A stretch of 54,423 nt of DNA. Source: a virus. Of the stretch, positions 8,553-18,010 are shown piece after piece. Position numbers and translations under genes: made by a program. The notes under the pieces were generated by a model. That model saw only the letters and a program-made list of their open reading frames with translations. It made no database searches and was not told the origin of the DNA. The stretch lies in the IMG/VR virus record IMGVR_UViG_3300023174_000213, positions 1 through 54,423 of that record, one strand, 5' to 3'. Position 1 is the stretch's first letter, and each line of letters opens with the position of its first letter.

Positions 8553-8888
8553 ATGTCAAAGTTTAAAGACTTTGGTGAAGGCAAGCGTAATGCTGCCTCC
8601 GAAAAAATTTCTTTCAAGATCCACGGTGAAGAGTTTTTCTGCGTTGAGGAAATGCAGGGACTTGTCATTCTTGAACTGGTTGCTGCTAGCTCAAGCGATG
8701 ACTCTGGTGACTCGGTCCGTTCAATTACACAATTCTTCTCTGCAGCTCTTGAAGAGGAAAGCTACAAGCGATTCCAGGCTCTTGTCAAGGACAAGAAAAG
8801 AATTGTCAGTGCTGAAACACTGGGTGAAATCGTAGGCTGGGTCATGTCCCAGTACGGTGACCGCCCGGAATCGCAATCCGAGGTCTAA
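8553..8888 (+). CDS. Tail assembly chaperone, short (G-type) product
   Basis: 111 residues starting MSKFKDFGEGKRNAASEKIS. Size, acidic helical character and position directly before the tape measure identify it as the first tail assembly chaperone, the lambda G equivalent, which coats the tape measure during tail growth. The message has a frameshift site near the 3' end that produces a longer GT-type product. It is the first gene after the promoter at 8494 and begins the tail operon. Confidence 0.8.
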   Translation: MSKFKDFGEGKRNAASEKISFKIHGEEFFCVEEMQGLVILELVAASSSDDSGDSVRSITQFFSAALEEESYKRFQALVKDKKRIVSAETLGEIVGWVMSQYGDRPESQSEV

Positions 8889-9274
8889 TCCAGTGGGCGT
8901 TAGACCTCTGGCCTACGGTCAACGGCAGAGCCCTAAGTAACAACATACACCTAGAGAAGATGGAGGCGAGTGACATGCTTGATGTACTCCATTATTATAT
9001 GGAACAAGACTACTTCGCCGACTCTAGAGATCAAGCAACTCAGAAAACTCGGGTACGGAAAGTTATGTATCGAGAGTTCTATGGTCGCGACTATACGTAT
9101 GGGGTTTCGGATGAGCCTCAGGGTCGACAATACATTGATCCCGACGATCTTGACGACAACCTCAACGATGTTATTCCAGTCAACCCAACGGCCAAGCCGT
9201 ACACCCCACCCACTGAATTCAACCCCGAGAGCCCAGACCCATTTGGCGGAGTTCTCGATACACCGCTAGGATAG
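8553..9274 (+). CDS. Tail assembly chaperone, -1 frameshift (GT-type) product
   Basis: The second reading frame has no stop from 8861 to 9272 and no strong start of its own; the ATG at 8960 has no convincing ribosome binding site. If ribosomes slip back one base at C-CCG-GAA (8864-8870), the product is about 240 residues: 106 from the first frame and 134 from the second, which includes DMLDVLHYYMEQDYFAD and ends GVLDTPLG. Conserved -1 frameshifting in these genes is established for lambda-like and actinophage tails. The slip site and stem are described separately. Confidence 0.75.
8864..8908 (+). promoter_or_regulatory. -1 programmed frameshift signal
   Basis: The heptamer CCCGGAA (8864-8870), read C-CCG-GAA in the zero frame, is followed by 9 bases and then a perfect 9-bp stem: GAGGTCTAA (8880-8888) with TTAGACCTC (8900-8908), loop 11 bases. 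The spacing is ideal for -1 slippage, and the only window in which both frames are open is 8861-8888. The A-site repairing would be imperfect, so efficiency may be modest. Confidence 0.7.
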
Positions 9275-9277
9275 CCC

Positions 9278-12200
9278 GTGGCAGTTGTAGGTAGAGCCGA
9301 GATTGTCGTTCGTGCCCTGACAAGTCAGGTAGCGGACGACATTAAGCGCGGGTTCAACACAGTAGACCGGGAAGTTCAGTCTGCTGGCGCTCGCGCCGGA
9401 AATAGCTACAAAAAGGGATTTGAGAGCAAGATAGCCAATATGCGTATTGGTAAGTTTCTTACCAACCTCCGGGAAATTGCTCCTGGTGGTGAAGAGGCCG
9501 CAAAAGCGTTTACCGATTTAGTTCGTAAGGGCTACTACCTACAGTCAGGACTTGGGGCTCTTGCTGGAACTATTGGCTCTATTATTGGCGGTCTTGGTGC
9601 TCTGATTGGTTCTGCTGGCCTAGCTGCTGCCTCCGTGGTTGCACTTGGTGGGGCAATGGCCGCGGCAGCAACTGGGTTTGCCCTCATGAAGTTTGCCCTT
9701 GGTGGTATTGGAGCAGCTCTTAAAACTACTACTGGAGGTGGTGGTTCTGGAGTTGATGCAACAGCACAGGCCTTAAAAAACTTGGCCCTCACTGTAGAAC
9801 GTAATGCAGAGTCTCTAGCAGCTGCTAATGAGAATGTTCGTAGTGCTCAGATTGGTTTGAATGACGCGTACAAAGAGGGCGCTGAGTACCTACAGCAACT
9901 AGGATTTGAGGCTGAGGATGCTGCTCTCAGTCAAGAACGCGCAGCCATGTCGCTTGAAGAAGCAAGAGAAAATCTTGCTCGGGTCCAAGACCTTCCACCC
10001 AACTCTCGGGCCCGGCGAGAAGCAGAACTTGCTTTTAAGGAAGCAGATCTTAACTACCGTCAAGCTGCTGATCGGTCGAGCGACCTCGCCACTGAACAAG
10101 AGCGGTATGCACAAAATGGTGTCGATGCTACTGATGTTGTTATTCAAGCAAAGGAGCGTCTACGTCAAGCCGAAGAGGACTTAGCTCGGACAGTGCGCGA
10201 CAACCTTAGGGCGCAAATTGAGGCTGAACAAGCCGTAGCCAAAGCCCGAACTTCTGGCGCGAGCGCTGGCGTGGCGGCATATGACAAACTTACTAAAAGC
10301 CAGAAGAAGTTTGCTGACTTTCTTAAGCGGGAAATTCAGCCACAGCTGGTTGGTCTTCGTGAAGAAGTCGCTCAGGGATTCTTGCCAATGCTGGAAATCC
10401 AAATGCGTCGACTCTCTAAGGCTGGACTATTTGCAGAAATTCGTGATGGGTTTGACCAAGTCGGTGACTCTCTCGGTCTAGCAGTTAAAAACTTTACTGA
10501 TCAGCTCATGAAGTCTGGTGCCATTGATGATCTTGGTAAATTCTTTACCATGGTTGCAAATGTCATGCCTAAGGTCGGATCTATTCTTGGATCTGTATTC
10601 TCATCTATACTCACAATTTTTGATGCCGCATCCCCACTTGTTGATAAGTTCACAGCCTTTATTGACGGTAAAGCAGCCGACTTTGCCAAGTTCCTTGACA
10701 CAAAAAATGCCACTGGCCAACTTGAAACATTCTTCACTCGCGCGGGCGAAGTTGCGGGTCAGTTTGGCCAAATATTCGGCAACCTCTTCAATGGCTTTGG
10801 AGACATCATTGCCGCGAACTTTGGTCCGGGATCAGGTGGTGATCTTCTCCTCGAATACATGATTGACGCCTCCGACGGCTGGGCCAACATGAACCAGACG
10901 TTCCTAGAAAACTACTTTGTCCAAGCTGCTGAGAACACTATGGCCCTTGGAAACTCACTCGGAATTCTTGTAGACATTTTGGCGCAAGCTGGTGGGTCTC
11001 CTGAGATTGAAAAGTTCTATAACACCCTCAATCAGGGTGCGTACTACCTGGAGTACCTCGTTCAAGAAGCTCTCAAAGCCTCTGCCCCACTAGCTCAAAT
11101 TATCCTTGGTCTTACTAAACTTGCTGCAGCTTTTGCTGACTCTGGTTCTGCCGTGGTATTCCTCAATGTTGTGTCTTCTCTGGTCAATGGATTCGCATCT
11201 TTAGCGCAGACATTTAAACCACTTCTTGACTTTTTTGGTCCAATTCTTGCTGGTTTTTCCGCTCTTGGGTTTGTCATGGGAACAGTTAATAAAGTTAAGA
11301 CAATTATGATTGGTCTTCTTTCCAATCTAACACTTGGTTTTGCTAAAATGGGAATTGAAATGACACCCCTGCGAGCAGCAATGGGTAGCCTTTCTGGTGA
11401 ATTTACCAAGGCTCGAGATGCTGGTCTTACTCTGGGTACATCATTTAGGGCTGCTATAGGCTTGTCTGGTGGTATGACTGCATCTATTAAAGTGTTAGGT
11501 ACAGCACTTAAGACCTCATTGGGCCCTATTGGTCTTATCTTGATTGGCTTAGAAGCCTTAATGGCAGCTATTACTTTCATCTCAGGAGAGATTGAGAAAC
11601 AGTTCCAAGCCCGCGTAGAGGCAACAACTGTATCCCTCAAAGCAAATGCCAGTGCCATTGACACTGTCAATGCTGCTTTGGGTAAGACTGGTGACACTTT
11701 TAATAAGTTTGATACATCTGACATGACTTCGGCTCTAGAAGCTGTACGAGATGAGACTACTAATCTTACAAAAGTAAATACAAGTCTAGGTCGATCGTAC
11801 AGTGGTATGTACGGCTACGCTGGAACTGCATTTAATCAGGGACTAGCAGACGTTGAAAAATTTAGAGGTAGCTTAGACGAAGTAGGTGCCTCGCTAGCCC
11901 AAGTCGCTACGACTGACATTAGAGCTGCTCAGCAAGCTCTCCAAGGATTTAAGACCAGCACCGGAGCAACCACCGCAGAGTTTATCGAACTTACTGGCGG
12001 TGTCGAGGCATTTGGTGACGAGTATGTTAAGTCTCTCCAAACATCAGCTGCTGCCGAAGGTATCTCACTCGTCGGTAAAAATGGTCTGATTGATGCCCAG
12101 CTTGCCATGAACTACGCCCTCGGTGAGGGTGAAGTTGCTTTCCGCCGAGAGGCCGAAGCCGCTAAGCAGGCTGCCATTGATATGGGAGCAGCTTCTTACG

Positions 12201-13105
12201 CAACAGCTGAACGTGTTGATGTCATGGCCTCAAGCTTTAAGGATGGAAAATTCCAGGTTGAAGGCTTCATGGACGCCATGAAAGAAAACGCCAAGAAGTT
12301 GGTTGAGAATCTTAACAACATTCAAACAGCACAAGCTAACGGTCTGAGTCAACAAGCGGTCGACTACATTAAAGAAACATATGGAGCTCAGGCTTACCTA
12401 GTCTTCGACGAGATTGCTACCTACGGTCCGGAAAAACTTGCTGAGATGAATAACGCTATCCTCGGGCAGACAGGGGAGTTTAGCTCTGCTATGGCGCAGG
12501 CTACTGCTGCAGGAGCTACCCAGATTCAACGACAAGCCAAAATAGCATATGACAAGGGTTTGATTGATAACGCAACTTTCATTGGTGTTATTAATGGAAC
12601 TATTAAAGACTGGAAACCACCAGCTGTCAAGATTACCGCAGACACGAGTTCTTTCAGTCTCATTGAAACTAATGCAAAGCTGGCCGCTGATAAAGCAAAA
12701 GCCACAGTCAAAGTCAGCGCCGTTTCTCAGCCAAAGAGTGGTACGGTCTCTATTGCAGGAATCTCTATCCCCTTCAAGTTCTCAGGATTTAAGAACGGTG
12801 GTATGGTCGGTGGCCTCAACATGATGGGCTTTGCCAACGGAGGAATGGTATCGGGCGGTGGCTATGGCGGGGGTCGATCTGACCGTATCCCAGCCATGCT
12901 TTCCAACGGTGAGTACGTCGTGAACTCGGCAGCAACTGCTCGAAACCTTTCCACCCTCAATGCAATAAACTACGGAGGAGCCGCAGGATCCACAGGATCA
13001 ACCGTCAACATCACCGTAAACCCCTCCCCCGGAATGGACGAGCGCGAACTCGCGTCCGTCGTCTCTCAAGAACTTATGCGCCAAATGCGTCGAGGTAGTA
13101 TCTAA
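9278..13105 (+). CDS. Tape measure protein
   Basis: 1275 residues, the longest gene, starting GTG 3 bp after the chaperone stop. It sets tail length and is threaded through the tube. Visible features are a helical N-terminus (VADDIKRGFNTVDREVQ), a Gly/Ala-rich hydrophobic segment at about residues 95-150, long coiled-coil helices at about 170-330, more hydrophobic segments around 620-780, and a C-terminal motif SDRIPAMLSNGEYVVNSAAT that is common at the end of tape measures. At about 1.5 angstroms per residue the tail would be roughly 190 nm. The end overlaps the next ATG by one base. Confidence 0.9.
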   Translation: MAVVGRAEIVVRALTSQVADDIKRGFNTVDREVQSAGARAGNSYKKGFESKIANMRIGKFLTNLREIAPGGEEAAKAFTDLVRKGYYLQSGLGALAGTIGSIIGGLGALIGSAGLAAASVVALGGAMAAAATGFALMKFALGGIGAALKTTTGGGGSGVDATAQALKNLALTVERNAESLAAANENVRSAQIGLNDAYKEGAEYLQQLGFEAEDAALSQERAAMSLEEARENLARVQDLPPNSRARREAELAFKEADLNYRQAADRSSDLATEQERYAQNGVDATDVVIQAKERLRQAEEDLARTVRDNLRAQIEAEQAVAKARTSGASAGVAAYDKLTKSQKKFADFLKREIQPQLVGLREEVAQGFLPMLEIQMRRLSKAGLFAEIRDGFDQVGDSLGLAVKNFTDQLMKSGAIDDLGKFFTMVANVMPKVGSILGSVFSSILTIFDAASPLVDKFTAFIDGKAADFAKFLDTKNATGQLETFFTRAGEVAGQFGQIFGNLFNGFGDIIAANFGPGSGGDLLLEYMIDASDGWANMNQTFLENYFVQAAENTMALGNSLGILVDILAQAGGSPEIEKFYNTLNQGAYYLEYLVQEALKASAPLAQIILGLTKLAAAFADSGSAVVFLNVVSSLVNGFASLAQTFKPLLDFFGPILAGFSALGFVMGTVNKVKTIMIGLLSNLTLGFAKMGIEMTPLRAAMGSLSGEFTKARDAGLTLGTSFRAAIGLSGGMTASIKVLGTALKTSLGPIGLILIGLEALMAAITFISGEIEKQFQARVEATTVSLKANASAIDTVNAALGKTGDTFNKFDTSDMTSALEAVRDETTNLTKVNTSLGRSYSGMYGYAGTAFNQGLADVEKFRGSLDEVGASLAQVATTDIRAAQQALQGFKTSTGATTAEFIELTGGVEAFGDEYVKSLQTSAAAEGISLVGKNGLIDAQLAMNYALGEGEVAFRREAEAAKQAAIDMGAASYATAERVDVMASSFKDGKFQVEGFMDAMKENAKKLVENLNNIQTAQANGLSQQAVDYIKETYGAQAYLVFDEIATYGPEKLAEMNNAILGQTGEFSSAMAQATAAGATQIQRQAKIAYDKGLIDNATFIGVINGTIKDWKPPAVKITADTSSFSLIETNAKLAADKAKATVKVSAVSQPKSGTVSIAGISIPFKFSGFKNGGMVGGLNMMGFANGGMVSGGGYGGGRSDRIPAMLSNGEYVVNSAATARNLSTLNAINYGGAAGSTGSTVNITVNPSPGMDERELASVVSQELMRQMRRGSI

Positions 13106-15825
13106 TGGCAAGAATCAATCTAGTCCCTAACCCGTCTTTCAAGACAAACACAACGGGGTGGTCAGCGACCGCCAACTCTACTATCCTTCGGTCGAGTGAT
13201 GCGGCATTCTTTGGTGACTACTCTCTCAAGATCACCAACAAGGGTACAGGCTTCTACGGTACTACTACCACCAACATCACCGGATTTACCGCAGGTCTGT
13301 CTTATGCGTTCTCGGTATATGTGTACCTACCTGACAATACTTCTGCTACGGCGTACTATAACGACGTTGAAATGCTGGTCACGTTCTACGATAGTAGCAA
13401 CAACACACTTGGGTCTACATCGCCGACCTCGGGTATCCACCGCGTCTATGATAATGACCGCTGGGAAGACAACAGACTTTCTATCGTAGCAATAGCACCT
13501 GCTGGGGTTTCCTACGCTGTTGCAACAATCCAAGCAAAGACTGATGTTTCTACAGCGAGTGAAGTCTTATATGTGGATGCGTTTCTTATTGAGCAAGCCA
13601 CCAAGGTCAATGAGTACTTTGACCAGCTCAGCGATACTCCTGCTAACGAGCAAGGACGCGAGAAAGAACTTGTCAACCGTGCGCTTACCCCAACGCCAAT
13701 TCCACATATTACGGGACCCGAACTTAATGCCGACATTTCTCTGGGCCGTCTGGTATTCAACACTATTGATGAAGACGGAACTGTATGGGTATGTACTGAT
13801 CTATCGGGATGGTGGGGTCAGACATCCCCCGATGTTCCAGACATCACACGCGGAACTGAGGATGGATCATTTGACGTATCGGGACGATACATGGCTCGCG
13901 TCATCACCCTCTCGGGAATATTTCTTCCCCAGAGCCGAGACTACCTTCCCAAGGCTCTAAGCCGACTCATCACTGAAACAGATTTAGTTCGACGTGTCTC
14001 CACGCTTCGTGTCGATGAGGATCCCACCAAGATCGCAAAAGTTCGCCTTGTTGGACAGCCTGTCATTACGACAGTAAATTCTCGCGGTCGTACTGAGTTT
14101 TCCATCACTCTTCGGGCCGCTGACCCAATCAAGTACGCATGGGCCGACAATCAAGTTGATGGGTATGAAATAAAAAGCATTAACGGTCTTGTTCCCGACG
14201 CTGCTACCAGTCCAACGGGTGCATCAAAATCAGTGACGGCAGTGAACGTTGGAAACACAACAGTCACTCCAACTGTCACTGTTTATGGCCCCATTGGGTC
14301 GGGTAGTACCGTCCACGCTACTAGTCGAGAACGAGACGAAACAATCACGCTTGTCTCAGCTTTGCGTGCTTCTGGAGCCATTGCAAGAGCTACGTCCTAT
14401 ACCCGCGACAACTTGGTAGTCACAGTTACCACCGATGCAAATCACGGTTTGCTGGTGGGAGATACAATTTCTTTTGCTTGGAGCGGCGCTATTGACCAAT
14501 ACATTGACCCACAGTCAGGTAATCATATCGTCACTGCTATCACCACTGAGACACCATATACATTCTCTTACTCACTTGCTGATGTAGTACTAGTTTCTAC
14601 CGACCTTGAACAAGATTTTACCACTACCACAATTATTGGCGGAGTTGATGTAAAGCTAACAAACCCAGATACTTTGATGGTGGACACCTACAACAAAGAA
14701 GTGTCATTCAACGGCACCACTATTGGACAGCGCTCCAAACTAGAGCCTCTTATTGACTGGATCAAACTTGACGCTGGTTCGACTAATATTACCCTCACCG
14801 ATAGCTTTGACAACTACACCGTTGTAAACAAGAAGTTTTCTCGAACCACAACCACGGCAACCGCTACTGTCCAGTTTGACCGGGCACACTTCCTGGGTCC
14901 GGGTGAAAAAGTAAATGTTTTCTTGCCCGAAAGCCGCGCTATCTCTACGACCTCAGCGGTTGCATCAACGGATATTGTAACTGTCAATACTGATACAGCT
15001 CATGGTCTTGGTGTTGGCGATCTTGTCACAGTAGAAGTCACAGAAGCAAGAAACATCACTCAAAAAGCTTATAACTTCTCCACTAAGATTGCTGCCCTCA
15101 CCCTCAACTCAACCCATTCGTGGGCCGACAATAGCCGGCTTAGTGTGGTACTCCCCTCTTCGGCCACCGCAACATCGTACTCTTTTGATACCACTAGTGA
15201 TATTGTTACAATTAACACCCAAGCAGCACATGGATTCGTTGCGGGCGACACAGTCAATATAGCCAATCCAGCCCTCTCTTCTATTGCTACTAAGAGTATG
15301 GCAGATGGCGTTGCAACACTTACTACTAGGACAGCACACGGGCTTACCACTGCAGGAGATGCATCGGTTGTGTTGCCAGTAACCACAACTCTGGCCCTCA
15401 AGGCCGTGAGCGGAACAACGGTGACTATGACTACTACAACTGCACATGGATTCTCGGTGACAGACCGTGTGGCTATCGATCTGCCAACTACCGCCACCGT
15501 TGATGCCTTTGCATACGGCGGGTATGCAACTCAACTCGTCACTGTCACAACAACCGCCGCCCACGGGTTTTCAATTGGGGACCAGATCAGCCCCCTATTC
15601 AACTCTACCTACGACGCATATGAGGGTACGTACTACATCCAGTCCATCCCGACTACAACGTCTTTCACTTACTACTACTTTGGTTCACAGACTGCTGCCG
15701 TAGCAGAAGATGGTGCGGCTACCGGAACAATCACCAACGTGACTAATACTGGGCTCAATACCGCCAGTGTGGTCATCACATCTGTCCCAACTTCCACGAC
15801 ATTCACATATACGAAGGTGAGCTAG
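13105..15825 (+). CDS. Distal-tail-like minor tail protein with C-terminal HG-type repeats
   Basis: 906 residues, coupled to the tape measure by TAATG. Residues 1-165 form a carbohydrate-binding-like jelly roll (NLVPNPSFKTNTTGW). Residues about 190-350 (DVPDITRGTEDGSFDVSGRY, RVITLSGIFLP) fit a Dit-type distal tail domain that joins the tube to the tip. From residue ~430 onward there are at least six copies of a beta module with the core TTxxAHGxxxGDxV, e.g. VNTDTAHGLGVGDLVTVEV and INTQAAHGFVAGDTVNIA. These modules resemble the FCCH-like repeats seen in many phage tail proteins. The Dit role comes from position and the central domain; the repeat count is by eye. Confidence 0.7.
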   Translation: MARINLVPNPSFKTNTTGWSATANSTILRSSDAAFFGDYSLKITNKGTGFYGTTTTNITGFTAGLSYAFSVYVYLPDNTSATAYYNDVEMLVTFYDSSNNTLGSTSPTSGIHRVYDNDRWEDNRLSIVAIAPAGVSYAVATIQAKTDVSTASEVLYVDAFLIEQATKVNEYFDQLSDTPANEQGREKELVNRALTPTPIPHITGPELNADISLGRLVFNTIDEDGTVWVCTDLSGWWGQTSPDVPDITRGTEDGSFDVSGRYMARVITLSGIFLPQSRDYLPKALSRLITETDLVRRVSTLRVDEDPTKIAKVRLVGQPVITTVNSRGRTEFSITLRAADPIKYAWADNQVDGYEIKSINGLVPDAATSPTGASKSVTAVNVGNTTVTPTVTVYGPIGSGSTVHATSRERDETITLVSALRASGAIARATSYTRDNLVVTVTTDANHGLLVGDTISFAWSGAIDQYIDPQSGNHIVTAITTETPYTFSYSLADVVLVSTDLEQDFTTTTIIGGVDVKLTNPDTLMVDTYNKEVSFNGTTIGQRSKLEPLIDWIKLDAGSTNITLTDSFDNYTVVNKKFSRTTTTATATVQFDRAHFLGPGEKVNVFLPESRAISTTSAVASTDIVTVNTDTAHGLGVGDLVTVEVTEARNITQKAYNFSTKIAALTLNSTHSWADNSRLSVVLPSSATATSYSFDTTSDIVTINTQAAHGFVAGDTVNIANPALSSIATKSMADGVATLTTRTAHGLTTAGDASVVLPVTTTLALKAVSGTTVTMTTTTAHGFSVTDRVAIDLPTTATVDAFAYGGYATQLVTVTTTAAHGFSIGDQISPLFNSTYDAYEGTYYIQSIPTTTSFTYYYFGSQTAAVAEDGAATGTITNVTNTGLNTASVVITSVPTSTTFTYTKVS

Positions 15826-15828
15826 CAC

Positions 15829-17976
15829 ATGGCAATATCAGAGACATTTGGAGGCACAACCAACACCTCCTATAGTATGGATTCAAGCTACGTACAATCA
15901 TCAGTCCCCCTGATTACTACAGTGAATCAGGCGTATGACCTCACTAGACCAATAAAGCTCACCCAGCTCCGCACATATCTAGGTTCTTACGATGGTGTCG
16001 GAAATATCGTTGCTACCTTGGCTGGGTTTACTGCAACATTTAACAATGTTGCAATTGACTCCTCTCCTCCGCTTTCTAGTTGGGCTACACTCTCTGGGTC
16101 TTATGTAGATACAGTTAGTGCATCTTCTTTTACTTTCCGACTTAATCCATCTACTCAGGGTGGTATTTATTTTAAGCGAGGTGGTTCCGGCACCACCGTA
16201 CAAGAAACTTCTGGGTATACATGGAATTCAAGACTTTTTGGTGAGTACAAATATCTTGAAGCCCCAATGGCATCGGAGAATTTTGTAGCAACTGCTAGTG
16301 GCACTGCGGGTTTAGTAACTTTTTCGTGGACTGCTTCCAATACTTCTAGTGCTACGGTTGCACCCATCACTGGGTATGACATTTACCGGGGCCTATCGTC
16401 TACCACTGTTACGACATATATTGGTAGCACTACTGGAACATCATTTTCATATACGGCACCAGATAGTACCGCGTATAGGTACCACGTTAGAGTCAGAAAT
16501 TCTGTAACAGAAGCAGCTGGTACTACCAGTCTAGCCTCCAACGTATCAACCGCAACAGCAAACTTTACATCAGTAGCATCTAACCCCTCAAACATGGTAG
16601 CAACACCTTCCACAACGGGGCGGATTGATTTGACGTGGTCTGCACCTGTCACTGCACCCGCAACATACGGCTATAAAATCTATCAAAATGGTGTACTTAT
16701 CAACACTATAGCGATATCGTCAAACCCCTCAGAGGCTTATTCAGTTACTGGTTTAACGCCTGGTGTCTCATACTCGTTCTACGTCACATCCACCGCCTCA
16801 GGTGGAGATAGTGGTTCGTCCAACACAGCAACTGCAACAGCACCCGGCTTTGCAGCGGCTGCGTCAGCGCTTTCAGTCACATCAATTATCACAACAACTG
16901 CTCTGGCCTCCGTTGAAGTCCCCAAACAGCTTCGCCTGTCGTGGACTGAGCCTGCTAGTATGACCAATACTGGTGGCTACAAAATCTATCGTGACGGTGT
17001 TCAGATTGCCGGTGCTGGTAGCGTGGCTGGGACCATCATTGGACGGATGACAAATCCTACCTACATTGACAGTGATCCAGCACTCGTGGCTGGGACCCAA
17101 TACTCCTATACAATTAGGGCGTATCTGGCGGCCTCTACTGAAGTCGGTACTTTGACAGCCCCCGTTACGGGAATCCCAGTAAACGCTTCCATCCAAGAAG
17201 TTACAGATACTGTTGCTAACTTGACTAATACTGAATTTGATGGAATCTACGACAATTTAGTTACTGTAATTAACCCTACGACATTCAGCTACCCTGTGAC
17301 GGACGGGACAGCGTATTCAGTTCAATCAGTAGATGATGGTTTTGGAACTGTCTCGGGATCATTGCTTGAAATCTTTGGGATTGATCGCACAATTGCAACA
17401 GTTCCAACCACTAAATCATTTACTTTTGCATTCAGTAGCGCTCTACCCAGTATCTCCCCTGCTATTGGTGTTAGTGCAGTTGCCACTAATAAGACAAATG
17501 CTGCTTTGAGTGGTACTAGTTTTACAGTAGACCCAAGTACATCAACTGGAACTTCCACTGTCTACTACTCTGTCACAAACGCGGCGCTTCCTGCAAGCAT
17601 TACCGCAGTTGCCACTACTGGAGTTGCAAATAACCTGGACTCAGGTGTAATCAACGACACTTTAACCGCTGTAGTATCCGTCCCAACTGCCTTATCATTT
17701 ACCTATACTAAGAGTGGGGCCGGAATTGCTACAGATCAAGCTGAAGCCCTCACTACTGGTACAGTCACTATTCCAGCCAATAAAAATATCTATAACGCTG
17801 TCGACAAGCTTATCGCAAGTGTCCCCCGGTACGACACCGTGGTCTACACAACTACCGTCGCAAACTCGGGTGCGACCAGTGAAGATGTTAGCCCTACTTT
17901 TCCTAACGAAACGGCCCGACGAACAACCAGCATTGCATCAGCAGAAATAGAATACCGCTCAGGCTGGATTGGGTAG
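15829..17976 (+). CDS. Minor tail protein with fibronectin type III domains
   Basis: 715 residues. The N-terminal ~140 residues are a beta-sandwich of unknown type. Three fibronectin type III-like domains follow at about residues 145-245, 250-345 and 360-450; each shows the pattern W-T/S...GYxIYRxG (for instance TGYDIYRGLSSTTV and YGYKIYQNGVLI). The remaining third contains partial copies of the tail repeat (INPTTFSYP, VPTTKSFTFAF, VPTALSFTYTKSG). The C-terminus IEYRSGWIG is a frequent ending of actinophage minor tail proteins. Fibronectin domains on tails usually contact host surface sugars. Confidence 0.7.
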   Translation: MAISETFGGTTNTSYSMDSSYVQSSVPLITTVNQAYDLTRPIKLTQLRTYLGSYDGVGNIVATLAGFTATFNNVAIDSSPPLSSWATLSGSYVDTVSASSFTFRLNPSTQGGIYFKRGGSGTTVQETSGYTWNSRLFGEYKYLEAPMASENFVATASGTAGLVTFSWTASNTSSATVAPITGYDIYRGLSSTTVTTYIGSTTGTSFSYTAPDSTAYRYHVRVRNSVTEAAGTTSLASNVSTATANFTSVASNPSNMVATPSTTGRIDLTWSAPVTAPATYGYKIYQNGVLINTIAISSNPSEAYSVTGLTPGVSYSFYVTSTASGGDSGSSNTATATAPGFAAAASALSVTSIITTTALASVEVPKQLRLSWTEPASMTNTGGYKIYRDGVQIAGAGSVAGTIIGRMTNPTYIDSDPALVAGTQYSYTIRAYLAASTEVGTLTAPVTGIPVNASIQEVTDTVANLTNTEFDGIYDNLVTVINPTTFSYPVTDGTAYSVQSVDDGFGTVSGSLLEIFGIDRTIATVPTTKSFTFAFSSALPSISPAIGVSAVATNKTNAALSGTSFTVDPSTSTGTSTVYYSVTNAALPASITAVATTGVANNLDSGVINDTLTAVVSVPTALSFTYTKSGAGIATDQAEALTTGTVTIPANKNIYNAVDKLIASVPRYDTVVYTTTVANSGATSEDVSPTFPNETARRTTSIASAEIEYRSGWIG

Positions 17977-18010
17977 TGTAAAATAAAAGAAATGACAAAA
18001 GACTAGGGAC

